A DNA stretch of 64,000 nt from G965197715 sp965247615 (GTDB lineage: Bacteria; Chloroflexota; Dehalococcoidia; Lucifugimonadales; UBA1127), in the NCBI GenBank assembly GCA_965247615.1, contig OZ252022.1, positions 1,612,001 to 1,676,000 on the forward strand, in the 5' to 3' direction. The position numbers and the translations under genes are program-made. The notes below the pieces were generated by a model that was given only the letters and a program-made list of their open reading frames with translations, was not told the DNA's origin and searched no databases. This document shows positions 8,635 through 16,931 of the stretch, piece by piece; position 1 is the first letter of the stretch, and every line of letters begins with the position of its first letter.

Positions 8635-9018
8635 ATGGCAAGACGAGAGTCCTATCACCTTGAGGGAATCTCCCACCGTGCGCCCATCCCCAACGGCGCG
8701 AAGGTCGGCAACATCCTCTACTCTTCCGCTATTGGCGCCACGGACCCCGCCACCGGCGAGCCCCCCGAGGGCATTGAGGAGCAGGCCGAGGCCATGTTCC
8801 AGAACGTCAAACACCTGGTGGAGCAGGCCGGCGGCTCCACCGAGGACATCGTGCACGTCCGTCTCCTGCTGAAGGATAGGAGTTTGCGCGACCAGATCGA
8901 CAAGGTATGGCTGCGCATGTTTCCCGACGAGCACAACCGCCCCGCCCGTCACGCCAGCCAGATCGACCTGGGCGGCGCGACAAACATGCAGTGCGAGATC
9001 GTCGCCGTGATCGGGTAG
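8635..9018 (+). CDS. RidA family (YjgF/UK114) protein
   Basis: This 127-residue protein is the usual size for RidA-family trimers, which hydrolyse reactive enamine/imine intermediates or related pathway compounds. The conserved framework is visible: an early VGNILYSSAIGATDPATG strand region, the QAEAMFQNVKHLVEQAGGS helix, and a C-terminal MQCEIVAVIG strand. A strong AGGAGGT site precedes the ATG. RidA homologs inside aromatic pathways (for example in 2-aminomuconate routes) can act as deaminases. Here it stands between an amidohydrolase and a Pht4-like dehydrogenase, so a pathway-specific role is possible but not shown. Confidence 0.88.
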   Translation: MARRESYHLEGISHRAPIPNGAKVGNILYSSAIGATDPATGEPPEGIEEQAEAMFQNVKHLVEQAGGSTEDIVHVRLLLKDRSLRDQIDKVWLRMFPDEHNRPARHASQIDLGGATNMQCEIVAVIG

Positions 9019-9069
9019 AAGCGCCGGAAGGCGCCCGCCGCGCCGCCTGCGGGTCCGTTATGTAACCGT

Positions 9070-9101
9070 CCGGGGGCTCACGTCGATTCGTGCGCCCCCG
9101 G
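9070..9101. terminator. Hairpin between RidA and the dehydrogenase gene
   Basis: CCGGGGGC (9070-9077) pairs with GCCCCCGG (9094-9101). The loop has a further CAC/GTG pairing. There is no T tract after it, so it may be a partial terminator or an mRNA processing and stability element. Confidence 0.4.
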
Positions 9102-9156
9102 TCCAGTCATGCAGGCACGCCGGGGGTTTGAGCACACAAGAAGGAGGGGTAGAAGC

Positions 9157-10413
9157 ATGGCGAGCAGCCAGCATGAGGGCGCCGCAGCACTGGGCGTGGG
9201 GATCATCGGCCTTGGGGGAGCTGCCATCGGCATGATCTCCAAGTTCGCTCGAAACCCCCACTACAAGATCACCGCCGCCGCCGACATCGACACCGAGATC
9301 CTCGAGCGGTTCCATCAGGACCACCCCACGGCGGAGACCTACAACAGCGCGGAAGACCTGTGCGGGAGCCCCAGCGTGGACCTCGTGTACATCGCCACGC
9401 CGAATCGCTTCCACAGCGAGCACGCGCAGATGGCCCTGGAGGGCAAGAAGCACGTGCTCATCGAGAAGCCCATGACCATCACCCTGGAGGACGCCGACGC
9501 CATGATCGACCTGGCGGACCGCAGTGGCGTGCTCCTGGGCGTCAACGTCAAGCACAGCTTCGAACCGCGGGTCCTCAAGGTCCGGGACATGGCCAAGACC
9601 GGAGAGCTGGGCCAGCTCCGCATGATGCATAGCTGGCGCTACCAGGACTGGCTCTACCGTCCTCGGACGCCGGAAGAGCTGACCCCGGAGTGGGGGGGCG
9701 GCATTCTCTGGCGCCAGGGGCCCCACCAGTTCGATATCCTGAGGACCATGGGGGGCGGCTTGGTCAAGAACCTCAGGGGCATGGCACAGACCTGGGACCC
9801 CGCCCGGCATGTGCCGGGGGCCCACGTCGCGTTCCTTGACTTTGAGGATGGGGCCGTCGCCACCGCTGTGTACAGCGGCTACGACCACTTCGAGACGCGA
9901 GAGCTGGTCTACGGCACTGGCCCGGAAGGGCAGACCATCGACCCCGCCGTCTATGCCCAGGCGCGGCGCGAGCTCAGGAGCCACGGTGACAGCGTCGAGT
10001 GGGAAACCGAGGCCGCCCGCAGTGAACGGTATGGCGGCGAGCGCATGCGAGAGAGCACGCCAAGCCCCGTGCAGCAGTCCGGCGGATGGATCCTGGGCGG
10101 ACCCCTGGTCGTCAGCTTCGACAAGGGCGACGTGCGGCTGTCCCCCGGCGGGCTCCTGGTCTACGGCGACGAGAAGCAGTGGGAGATTCCCCTGGTCACT
10201 CGTGGCGTCGACGGGCGCGACGGACGGCTGCAGACCTACTACGAGGCAATCGCCCACGACCGCCCGCTGCCCGCCGACGGTCGATGGGGCAAGGCAACCC
10301 TGGAGGTCCTCCTGGCCGTGGAGGAGTCCGGGAGAGAGCGAAGAGAGATGGAGCTATCGCACCAAGCGGCCTTGGTGGACTGGCATACACGTTGGTGGGA
10401 GGAGCTGGCCTAG
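9157..10413 (+). CDS. Gfo/Idh/MocA family dehydrogenase, Pht4-like
   Basis: This 418-residue NAD(P)-dependent oxidoreductase has an N-terminal Rossmann fold (IIGLGGAAIGM) and the family EKP motif near residue 103 (IEKPM). Its C-terminal domain shares the layout of phthalate 4,5-cis-dihydrodiol dehydrogenases (Pht4): a YRPRTPEEL block, GGGILWRQGPHQFDILR, and a late block of VVSFDKGD followed by VYGD. That family oxidises a cis-dihydrodiol to a catechol after a Rieske dioxygenase has acted; LigC belongs to the same superfamily. The start at 9157 follows AAGGAGGGG. Its paralogs are at 38308-39540 and 45019-46209. Proximity to the Rieske/LigB operon supports a role in ring catabolism. Confidence 0.82.
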   Translation: MASSQHEGAAALGVGIIGLGGAAIGMISKFARNPHYKITAAADIDTEILERFHQDHPTAETYNSAEDLCGSPSVDLVYIATPNRFHSEHAQMALEGKKHVLIEKPMTITLEDADAMIDLADRSGVLLGVNVKHSFEPRVLKVRDMAKTGELGQLRMMHSWRYQDWLYRPRTPEELTPEWGGGILWRQGPHQFDILRTMGGGLVKNLRGMAQTWDPARHVPGAHVAFLDFEDGAVATAVYSGYDHFETRELVYGTGPEGQTIDPAVYAQARRELRSHGDSVEWETEAARSERYGGERMRESTPSPVQQSGGWILGGPLVVSFDKGDVRLSPGGLLVYGDEKQWEIPLVTRGVDGRDGRLQTYYEAIAHDRPLPADGRWGKATLEVLLAVEESGRERREMELSHQAALVDWHTRWWEELA

Positions 10414-10554
10414 GCCCTCCCGCGCCGCTCCTGCGTACCCCCCAGACAAGAGCCCGTTTCGCAAAGCTGGCTCCTCCGGGTCTCCAATCTTCTGTAACCC
10501 GCCCTGCATAGTCCGTATCAAGTAGGGTGGATGTACGAGAGAGGCTCAGACACA

Positions 10555-10593
10555 GCGAGGCCCCCTCGCCACTAAGCGTCAAGGGGGCCTCGC
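10555..10593. terminator. Hairpin terminator between convergent genes
   Basis: An 11-base stem (GCGAGGCCCCC at 10555-10565 with GGGGGCCTCGC at 10583-10593) and a 17-base loop. It lies between the plus-strand dehydrogenase and the minus-strand LigJ-like gene and could serve both. Confidence 0.65.
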
Positions 10594-10632
10594 GGCGCGT
10601 GCTGTGCGGACGCTTGTCTTGCGGGCGTCTGA

Positions 10633-11640
10633 CTACCCCTTGGCCTTGAATCTTGTGTACACCTGCTCCGCGTTCCCGTGGAAGACCTGCTCGCGCTGCT
10701 CGTCGGTGAGCCAGTCGATGTCGTCGATAAGTGGCTTGGTGTCGTCGTACCAGCGCCCCGTACGGGGGTCCGTCTTCGCGCCGGCGCCGGGACGCTCCGT
10801 GCCGAACATGCTCCTATCCGTTCCCACGATCTTGAATAGCAGCTCCAGCGACTCCTTGTTATACAACGATGCGTCGAACCAGAGCTGCCGCAGCCGCTCA
10901 TCGAAGGTCTCCTCATCCCCGGGACCATGCCCTATCTGGGAGCGCCATCGCCCAACCTGGTAGGGAATGGAGCCCCCGCCATGACAGATGATCAGGTTCA
11001 GATCTGGGAAGTCTTCAAAGACCCGGGACTCGCAGAGCGAGAGGATATTGATGCTCTCCTCCGTGATGAAGTGGCCATGGAAGGACTCCCGCGGGTTCCG
11101 GCAGCTGGCCGGATGAACCAGCGCAGGCACGTCCATGGCGACCAGCTTCTCATACAGCGGGTACCAGTACTCATCCCCCATGGGGGGCGAGGCGTAGTCG
11201 CCCTCGCCAGGGTCGGGGTTGATCATCACCCCCACGAACCCAAGTTCGTTGATGCACCGGTCCATCTCTTCGAAGCAGTTTGCCGGGCTAACCCCGGAGC
11301 ACTGCGGCAGCCCGGCTATGCCGAAGAACACGTCCGGATCGTTCTGCACCGCGAAGTTGATGGCGTTGTTGGTCGCCTCGCAGAACCAGTGGACGATCTT
11401 ATCCGGCTTCTCGGAATGCATCATCGTATAAGGCCGCGGAGAGAGGAAGGCCACGTCCGTGCCCACTTCCCGCAGCAGGTCCGCGTGCGTCTTGTCCCTG
11501 CCCCACCCGGCCCGCCTGACCGTCTCTGCTGTGATGCCGGGATTCCCCTTTCCGTGAAACCCCCGGCTGTTGAGCAGCGACGCCTGATACGCGCTCAGCT
11601 CCCGGCCGGCTATTACGTGATTGTGCACGTCGATTATCAT
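10633..11640 (-). CDS. LigJ-like amidohydrolase (4-oxalomesaconate hydratase type)
   Basis: This 335-residue protein starts at the ATG at 11640, after an AAGGGGGAG site. It opens with the metal-binding HxH pair (MIIDVHNHVI; His6, His8). Several blocks match 4-oxalomesaconate hydratases of the protocatechuate/gallate 4,5-cleavage pathway: ELGFVGVMINPDPGEG, ICHGGGSIPYQVGRW, and FGTERPGAG followed by DPRTGRWYDDTK. The Glu near residue 280 replaces the Asp of ordinary family members, as in LigJ, so it is a subfamily trait and not damage. The enzyme would hydrate a ring-cleavage product before aldol cleavage. Other ACMSD-family reactions remain possible. It has its own minus-strand promoter and is divergent from the class II aldolase gene. 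Confidence 0.78.
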   Translation of the reverse strand: MIIDVHNHVIAGRELSAYQASLLNSRGFHGKGNPGITAETVRRAGWGRDKTHADLLREVGTDVAFLSPRPYTMMHSEKPDKIVHWFCEATNNAINFAVQNDPDVFFGIAGLPQCSGVSPANCFEEMDRCINELGFVGVMINPDPGEGDYASPPMGDEYWYPLYEKLVAMDVPALVHPASCRNPRESFHGHFITEESINILSLCESRVFEDFPDLNLIICHGGGSIPYQVGRWRSQIGHGPGDEETFDERLRQLWFDASLYNKESLELLFKIVGTDRSMFGTERPGAGAKTDPRTGRWYDDTKPLIDDIDWLTDEQREQVFHGNAEQVYTRFKAKG

Positions 11641-11668
11641 GGCGCTCCCCCTTCCGCAGGTGCTGCCG

Positions 11669-11697
11669 ATGCTAGGCCGCACTCCCCTGCCTGTCAA
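11669..11697 (-). promoter_or_regulatory. Promoter for the LigJ-like gene
   Basis: Read on the minus strand: TTGACA, 17 bases, TAGCAT. It ends about 28 bases before the start codon at 11640. Confidence 0.7.
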
Positions 11698-11736
11698 GGC
11701 AAACGGAGAGCGCCGCGAGCCCGTCCAGCGCATTCC

Positions 11737-11766
11737 TTGACACCGCGTATGCCTGCCAACCATAAT
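11737..11766 (+). promoter_or_regulatory. Promoter for the class II aldolase-family gene
   Basis: TTGACA, 18 bases, CATAAT. It lies about 53 bases upstream of the ATG at 11820 and is back to back with the LigJ promoter. Confidence 0.65.
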
Positions 11767-11819
11767 GCCGCCTGTTCGCGGGGCGCCCAGGGCTGAAGCT
11801 CACCCCAGGAGGAGCGGAA

Positions 11820-12590
11820 ATGACCGTGCTAGAGGATCTGCGGGAATCGGTGGCGACGGCGTGCCGGATCGTCGGGACCCTCAACATGACCAAGGCGACA
11901 ACGGGGCACATCAGCGCGCGCCTTGACCAGGACAGGCTCCTCATCCGCGGCCGCGGTCCCGGCGAGACCGGCGTCAGGTTCACCGGGAGTGAGGACGTCA
12001 TCGTCGTCGACATGGATGGACGCATGGTGGAGGGGCGCGGCAAGCTGGAGCCACCCTCGGAGGTATTCATCCACACCTGGATCTACCGGACCCGTCCGGA
12101 GGTGAACTGCGTCATTCACATCCACCCGCCCACCGTCGTCCTCTTCACCATCTGCAACAAGCCGCTCCTGCCCATCTACGGCGCCTACGACCCCGCCAGC
12201 GTGCGCCTCCTCCTGGATGGCATCCCCACATACCCTCGGAGCGTCACCATATCCAACGACGACCTTGGCAAGGAGTTCGCCCAGGCCATCGGCGACAAGC
12301 GGGTCTGCCTCATGCGCGGCCACGGCATCACCGCCGTCGGCCAGACCGTGGAGGGCGCCACCCTCACGGCCATTCAGCTGAACGAGCTGGCGGAGATGAA
12401 CTATCGCGCCTGCCTTCTGGGGGACCCGCAGCCCATCCCCGAAGAGGACATCAAGCACTTCAGGGCCATGAGTGCCGGTGGCGGAAGCCAGGAGGGATCC
12501 AGGTCGCGGAGCCGGGGCTCCTCGGAGGGCGCTCAGGACAACCCCGTCTGGCGCTACTACCGGCAGCTCATCGGTGAAGACGTCGAGTAG
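11820..12590 (+). CDS. Class II aldolase/adducin family protein
   Basis: This 256-residue metal enzyme has the full zinc set of the fuculose-phosphate aldolase fold: Glu81 (SEVFIH), His100 and His102 (VIHIHPP) and His168 (RGHG). The substrate-phosphate motif near residue 29 reads TGHISAR, not the sugar-aldolase GNxSxR, which argues against a sugar phosphate substrate. The family also contains 3,4-dihydroxyphthalate decarboxylases (PhtC/PadC). With Pht4-like and phthalate-dioxygenase-like genes nearby, decarboxylation or aldol cleavage of an aromatic-pathway intermediate is a reasonable inference. An AGGAGGAG site supports the start. A loose Gly/Ser/Arg tail covers residues 218-240. Confidence 0.83.
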   Translation: MTVLEDLRESVATACRIVGTLNMTKATTGHISARLDQDRLLIRGRGPGETGVRFTGSEDVIVVDMDGRMVEGRGKLEPPSEVFIHTWIYRTRPEVNCVIHIHPPTVVLFTICNKPLLPIYGAYDPASVRLLLDGIPTYPRSVTISNDDLGKEFAQAIGDKRVCLMRGHGITAVGQTVEGATLTAIQLNELAEMNYRACLLGDPQPIPEEDIKHFRAMSAGGGSQEGSRSRSRGSSEGAQDNPVWRYYRQLIGEDVE

Positions 12591-12709
12591 AGGCGGCGGA
12601 GGAGGCTCCCCCACCCGGACCCGCCCCGCGCGGTTCCTGCGCACGCCTCGGATTCTTCGCTGTTCATATGCTAACCGTGTGCAATGCATAAGATTCCCAT
12701 ACATATTCT

Positions 12710-12738
12710 TTGACACCGCCCGTTCGTTATGATATGAT
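12710..12738 (+). promoter_or_regulatory. Near-consensus sigma-70 promoter for the 12844 amidohydrolase
   Basis: TTGACA, 17 bases, TATGAT: 11 of 12 consensus bases with optimal spacing. The untranslated leader would be about 100 bases. No terminator-like hairpin is obvious in it. Confidence 0.8.
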
Positions 12739-12843
12739 GACGTCGGCTATCTCTGCCGTTAACCCCTCTAACCCTCGCCGTTAACACAGAACGCGTGGAA
12801 AGATGCGCAAGCATCCCGACTCCTACGCCCCAAGGAGGAAGTC

Positions 12844-13875
12844 ATGCCGGTCATAGATGCAGATGCACACGTCATTGAGACGGAACAGACTTGGGAGTAC
12901 ATGGAAGGGGCGGAGAGCGCCTTCAGACCCCTCTCCGTCGCGACCACCAACACCGACGGGCCGCAGCGTGAGTTCTGGCTCATCGGCGACCGCGCAGGAG
13001 GCAGGGCCTTCGTCAAGAACGCCAGCGTGAACACAGGCGCGTCCGAGGAATCGCGCACCATGACCGACGTGGAAGCGCGGCTTTCCCACATGGACGAGCT
13101 GGGCATCGACGTTCAGGTCCTCTACCCTACTCTCTTCCTCCGGCCCCTGAGCCCGCGGCCGGAGGTTGACCTCGCCCTGGCCCGGGGCTACAACCGCTGG
13201 ATGGCGGACATCTGGAAGATGGGCAAGGGACGCCTCCGTTGGCCCGTCATTACGTCTGTCCACAGCCTCGACAAGGCCATAGAGGAAGCCCACTTCGGCA
13301 AGGAGAACGGCGCCTGCGGCGTCTACCTGCGCGCGGGCGAGGCCGGCCTCAGCCTCACCGACTCCTACTTCTTCCCCCTGTACGAGGAAGCCAGCAAGCT
13401 CAATATGCCCATCTGCATCCACGCCTCAATCGGCAACTTTGGCATCTGGGACCAGATGGAGAACGGCCTGCACTTCAAGCTCCCTCCCATCAGCGTCTTC
13501 CACAGCCTCATCATGAAAGGCATCCCGGACAAGTTCCCAGACCTGCGCTGGACCTTCGTGGAGATCAGCTCCCAGTGGCTGCCCTACGCCATGAACGACC
13601 TCTCCATCCGCTTCGGCAACAGCGGACGTGACTTCGCCGGCAGAAACCTGCTGCAAAACAACCGCATCTACGTCGCCTGCCAAACCACCGACGATCTCCC
13701 CTACGTCCTCGAGACCGCCGGCGACGACAACATCACCATCGGCACCGACTACGGTCACCAGGACACCTCCTCGGAGATCGAGGCGCTCCGCAAGCTCAAA
13801 ACTGACGGCAAAATCCCTCCCGGCGTGGCCGACAAGATCCTGGGAGACAACCCGAAGACCCTCTATGCCCTGTAG
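12844..13875 (+). CDS. Amidohydrolase family 2 (ACMSD-type) protein
   Basis: This 343-residue TIM-barrel hydrolase or decarboxylase starts MPVIDADAHV (Asp5, Asp7, His9). The subgroup signature LSHMDELGIDVQVLYPTLF occurs near residue 80, a HASIG metal strand is central, and the catalytic-Asp motif GTDYGHQD is near residue 299. It is the same subgroup as 30190 and 59231 and as the pseudogene at 34616; all keep the xxDYGHxD motif. AAGGAGGAAG precedes the start. It has a strong promoter of its own and is followed after 114 bases by an ABC operon, which might supply its substrate. Confidence 0.83.
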   Translation: MPVIDADAHVIETEQTWEYMEGAESAFRPLSVATTNTDGPQREFWLIGDRAGGRAFVKNASVNTGASEESRTMTDVEARLSHMDELGIDVQVLYPTLFLRPLSPRPEVDLALARGYNRWMADIWKMGKGRLRWPVITSVHSLDKAIEEAHFGKENGACGVYLRAGEAGLSLTDSYFFPLYEEASKLNMPICIHASIGNFGIWDQMENGLHFKLPPISVFHSLIMKGIPDKFPDLRWTFVEISSQWLPYAMNDLSIRFGNSGRDFAGRNLLQNNRIYVACQTTDDLPYVLETAGDDNITIGTDYGHQDTSSEIEALRKLKTDGKIPPGVADKILGDNPKTLYAL

Positions 13876-13989
13876 CTGGGCCAACGCCTGGGAGTGACCT
13901 TGGACTGGCGCTCTGCACCTCTCAGCTGGGGAATCGCCCAACCCGATGACGCCAAGGGGTTCTTCAATTCACCTTAGGGAGTCAGCATC

Positions 13990-15807
13990 ATGCGCAGAAC
14001 AGCTACCCGGTCCGCACTGATCATCACTCTGGTTTCGGCCCTCGCCCTCCTCCTGACCGCGGCCTGCGCGGAGGCTGCGCCGACTGTCAGCCAGGCGCCA
14101 CAGCAGCCCGCTGCTCCCGCCCAGCCAGCCCCGGCGGCCCCTGCGCCCGACCCGGAACGACCCGCTGCCATATCTCGCACCGAGTACACCTCCGGCGGCG
14201 CAGTGGCCTCGGAGACCACAGCCAGTGAATCGGACGTCAAGTACGGCGGCATCCCCGTCATGGCCATCCGCCGCGACCCGCCCGCCGGTTGGGACCGGAT
14301 GAAGACAAACGTCTTCTACGACCTTCACGCCATGGGCGCCCCCATCTGGGGCAACGGCAACATGGTCCGGATGTGCCTCGACAACATCTACGACGTTTGC
14401 CCCGGCCTCGCCCAGAGCTGGGAGCCCAACAGCGACTTCTCCGAGTGGACCTTCACCGTCAGGGACAACGTCCTCTGGCACGATGGCTCCCCCTTCACCG
14501 CAGAGGACGCCGCCTTCTGGTTCAGCCTCGTCATCCACGGCGCAGAAAGCGGCGGTCAGACTCGCACCGCAGCCATCTACGCGGGCAACTACGCCGGCGC
14601 GGAGGTGGAGCTTGTGGACTCCACCCGCGTACGCCTCACCCTGCCAAAGGGCAACCCGCAGTTCCTGCATGGCATCAAGCTACCCGACCACGTCGTTGCT
14701 CTCCCAAAGCACCTCGCCCAGCCCTTCATTAGCCGGGGAGAGGTCAACGTCTCTCCACTGGAAATCGGGCTGGTCGGGACGGGCCCATTCATCCTGGAGA
14801 AGTACGTCAAGGGCAGCCGCGCAACCGTCCGCCGTTTCGACAAGTACTGGGACGTGGACGATCAGGACCGCCAGCTCCCGTATTTGGACGGAGTGGACTT
14901 CGCCATCATCTATGACCCTGCCGCTATGGACGCCGCATTCCGCGTCGGCCGCTTGGACGGCGGGGCTCGGGCCAGCGGCCATGCCCTCACCCCCGACCGG
15001 GAGAACGCCTACAGCCGCGACATGGGTGACGACGTCTACTTCTACCGCGCCGGATCGTCGCGCGCCGGCATACCCCTCAACAGCCTCAAGCCCGGACCCC
15101 TTCAGGACGTGCGGGTGCGCAAGGCCATCTCCCTCTGGATGGACCGGCAAGCCGCCGTCAGGGCACTGGACAGCTTCTCTCCCGGAACTCTCCTCGGGGA
15201 CGGCAACCCATTCGCGAGCCCGGACCTCCAGGACTGGCCAGGCTGGAACCCAGCCACCAAGCTCTTGGACCGGCAGGAGGCGCGCCGGCTCATGGCCGAA
15301 GCCGGCTTCAGGGATGGCGCCCAGATGGACATCGTGTGCGATTCCAGCCGGGGGAGCCAGGTGCGCCGCTGCGAGTTCTACAAGGACCAGCTGCAGGACC
15401 TGGGGATTGACCTGCAACTCAGCCTCGTTGACCGCGCCCAGTACTCGTCTGCTCTCACCTCCATCGACCACGATTTGTACCACCACACCACAACGCACCT
15501 CATCGTTCCCGAGGCGGCGCTCCAGTACCTCTCCAAGTACAGCGAGGCCCCGTTCTCCCTGGGCAAGCATGAGGACCCAAAGATTGGCGCGCTCTTCGGC
15601 AAGCTCTTCGCCGCCCGGAACGACGGGGAGCGGACCACCGCCTGGCGGGAGCTCGAACGCTACTACCTCCTGGAGCAGGCGTACTACGTGCCTATGACCA
15701 ACTCGGTCACCTCGGTGCCGTACCGCTCCTATGTCATGGGGATTCGTGAGACCCCCGAGATAACCATGCACGGCCTGGATCTGGCGGTGGTCTGGCTTGA
15801 CAAGTAG
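13990..15807 (+). CDS. Family 5 ABC transporter substrate-binding lipoprotein
   Basis: This 605-residue extracytoplasmic binding protein is of the dipeptide/oligopeptide/nickel type (SBP_bac_5). A hydrophobic signal sequence (residues 8-26) ends LLTAAC, an imperfect lipobox. A Pro/Ala-rich linker of about 30 residues (PQQPAAPAQPAPAAPAP) precedes the mature fold. The family pattern is visible: YDVCPGLAQSWEPN, then WTFTVRDNVLWHDGSPFTAEDA, and later RVRKAISLWMDRQAAV. It is first in an operon with two permeases (15946, 16932) but no ATPase gene. These binding proteins carry many small organics besides peptides, so the ligand is open. Confidence 0.88.
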   Translation: MRRTATRSALIITLVSALALLLTAACAEAAPTVSQAPQQPAAPAQPAPAAPAPDPERPAAISRTEYTSGGAVASETTASESDVKYGGIPVMAIRRDPPAGWDRMKTNVFYDLHAMGAPIWGNGNMVRMCLDNIYDVCPGLAQSWEPNSDFSEWTFTVRDNVLWHDGSPFTAEDAAFWFSLVIHGAESGGQTRTAAIYAGNYAGAEVELVDSTRVRLTLPKGNPQFLHGIKLPDHVVALPKHLAQPFISRGEVNVSPLEIGLVGTGPFILEKYVKGSRATVRRFDKYWDVDDQDRQLPYLDGVDFAIIYDPAAMDAAFRVGRLDGGARASGHALTPDRENAYSRDMGDDVYFYRAGSSRAGIPLNSLKPGPLQDVRVRKAISLWMDRQAAVRALDSFSPGTLLGDGNPFASPDLQDWPGWNPATKLLDRQEARRLMAEAGFRDGAQMDIVCDSSRGSQVRRCEFYKDQLQDLGIDLQLSLVDRAQYSSALTSIDHDLYHHTTTHLIVPEAALQYLSKYSEAPFSLGKHEDPKIGALFGKLFAARNDGERTTAWRELERYYLLEQAYYVPMTNSVTSVPYRSYVMGIRETPEITMHGLDLAVVWLDK

Positions 15808-15945
15808 ACAGTGACGCGGGTCCCGGCAAGGCGCCGGCGGGGTGCTGCGCCCAAGCGCGGCGCCTCCACCGCCGGCGCCGCTGAGGACGCCCGGTAATGG
15901 GCCCCGTTCAGCGGGAGCCAATCATCAATCTGGAGTGGGCCTCCG

Positions 15946-16908
15946 GTGCAACGCTACCTTGCGCGGCGTCTCCTGCTCTTCTTCCCAACTTTGGTCCTCG
16001 CGTCCCTCGCCATCTTCGCCATCATGCGCGTCATTCCCGGCGACGTCGCGCAAGTCATCACAGGCGGCGAAGAGGGCACCAGCGTCCTCATGGCCGGGCA
16101 GCTGGAGAGCATCCGCCAGGAACTCGGCCTCACAGAGTCGCTACCGGTCCAGTACGGAAGATGGGTGTGGAGCCTCGTCAACGGCGAGTTCGGCGGCAGG
16201 TCCCTCCTGGACAAGGAGGATCTCTCCGCCATCATCGGCCGCCGCCTCCCCGTGACCCTCCAGCTGGCCGTCTACACTCTTTTGATCTCCTGGACCGTCT
16301 CCCTGCCGCTTGGCATCGTTGCGGCCATTTACCAGAACCGGTGGCCGGACTACATCGTGCGCACCGCGAGTATCGCCGGCCACGCGCTGCCCAACTTCTG
16401 GATCGCCCTGGTCCTCATCCTTGGCCTGGTGCTCCTCTTCCGCTGGACGCCGCCAATATATTATGTCAACGCATGGGAAGAGCCCTGGCAGCACCTGCAG
16501 AAGCTGGCTTGGCCCTCCCTCATCCTCTCTTGGGGCTTCAGCTCCAGCCTCGTGCGCGTCACCCGCTCCAACATGCTGGAGGTGTTCCGCCAGGACTACA
16601 TCCGCACCGCGCGGAGCAAGGGCCTCACCGAGCAGATAGTCGTCCTGCGACACGTGCTCAGGAACGCCCTGATCCCCGTCGTAACCCTCGCAGGCCTGCA
16701 GATCGACGGCCTCCTGAGCGGCAGCGTCATCCTGGAGAACCTCTTTGGCGTGCCCGGCATCGGGCAGGGTATCGTCCACGCTGCCACCGAGCGTGACTAC
16801 CCCGTCATCCAGAGCCTGACCATGCTCCTGGTGCTCCTTACCCTCGGGCTCAATCTCCTGGTGGACTTCGTCTATTCCTTCGTTGACCCGCGAATCAAGT
16901 ACGCCTAA
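15946..16908 (+). CDS. ABC transporter permease, DppB/OppB type
   Basis: This 320-residue integral membrane protein has the usual N-terminal transmembrane helix (RRLLLFFPTLVLASLAIFAI), the VIPGD segment after it, and six predicted helices. The ATPase-contact loop near residue 220 reads ARSKGLTEQIVVLRH. The GTG start at 15946 is chosen because the conserved N-terminus begins there. Partner genes are the binding protein upstream (138-base gap) and the DppC-type permease 23 bases downstream. Confidence 0.88.
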   Translation: MQRYLARRLLLFFPTLVLASLAIFAIMRVIPGDVAQVITGGEEGTSVLMAGQLESIRQELGLTESLPVQYGRWVWSLVNGEFGGRSLLDKEDLSAIIGRRLPVTLQLAVYTLLISWTVSLPLGIVAAIYQNRWPDYIVRTASIAGHALPNFWIALVLILGLVLLFRWTPPIYYVNAWEEPWQHLQKLAWPSLILSWGFSSSLVRVTRSNMLEVFRQDYIRTARSKGLTEQIVVLRHVLRNALIPVVTLAGLQIDGLLSGSVILENLFGVPGIGQGIVHAATERDYPVIQSLTMLLVLLTLGLNLLVDFVYSFVDPRIKYA

Positions 16909-16931
16909 CGGCCCGCCGGAGCAGGAGAAAC

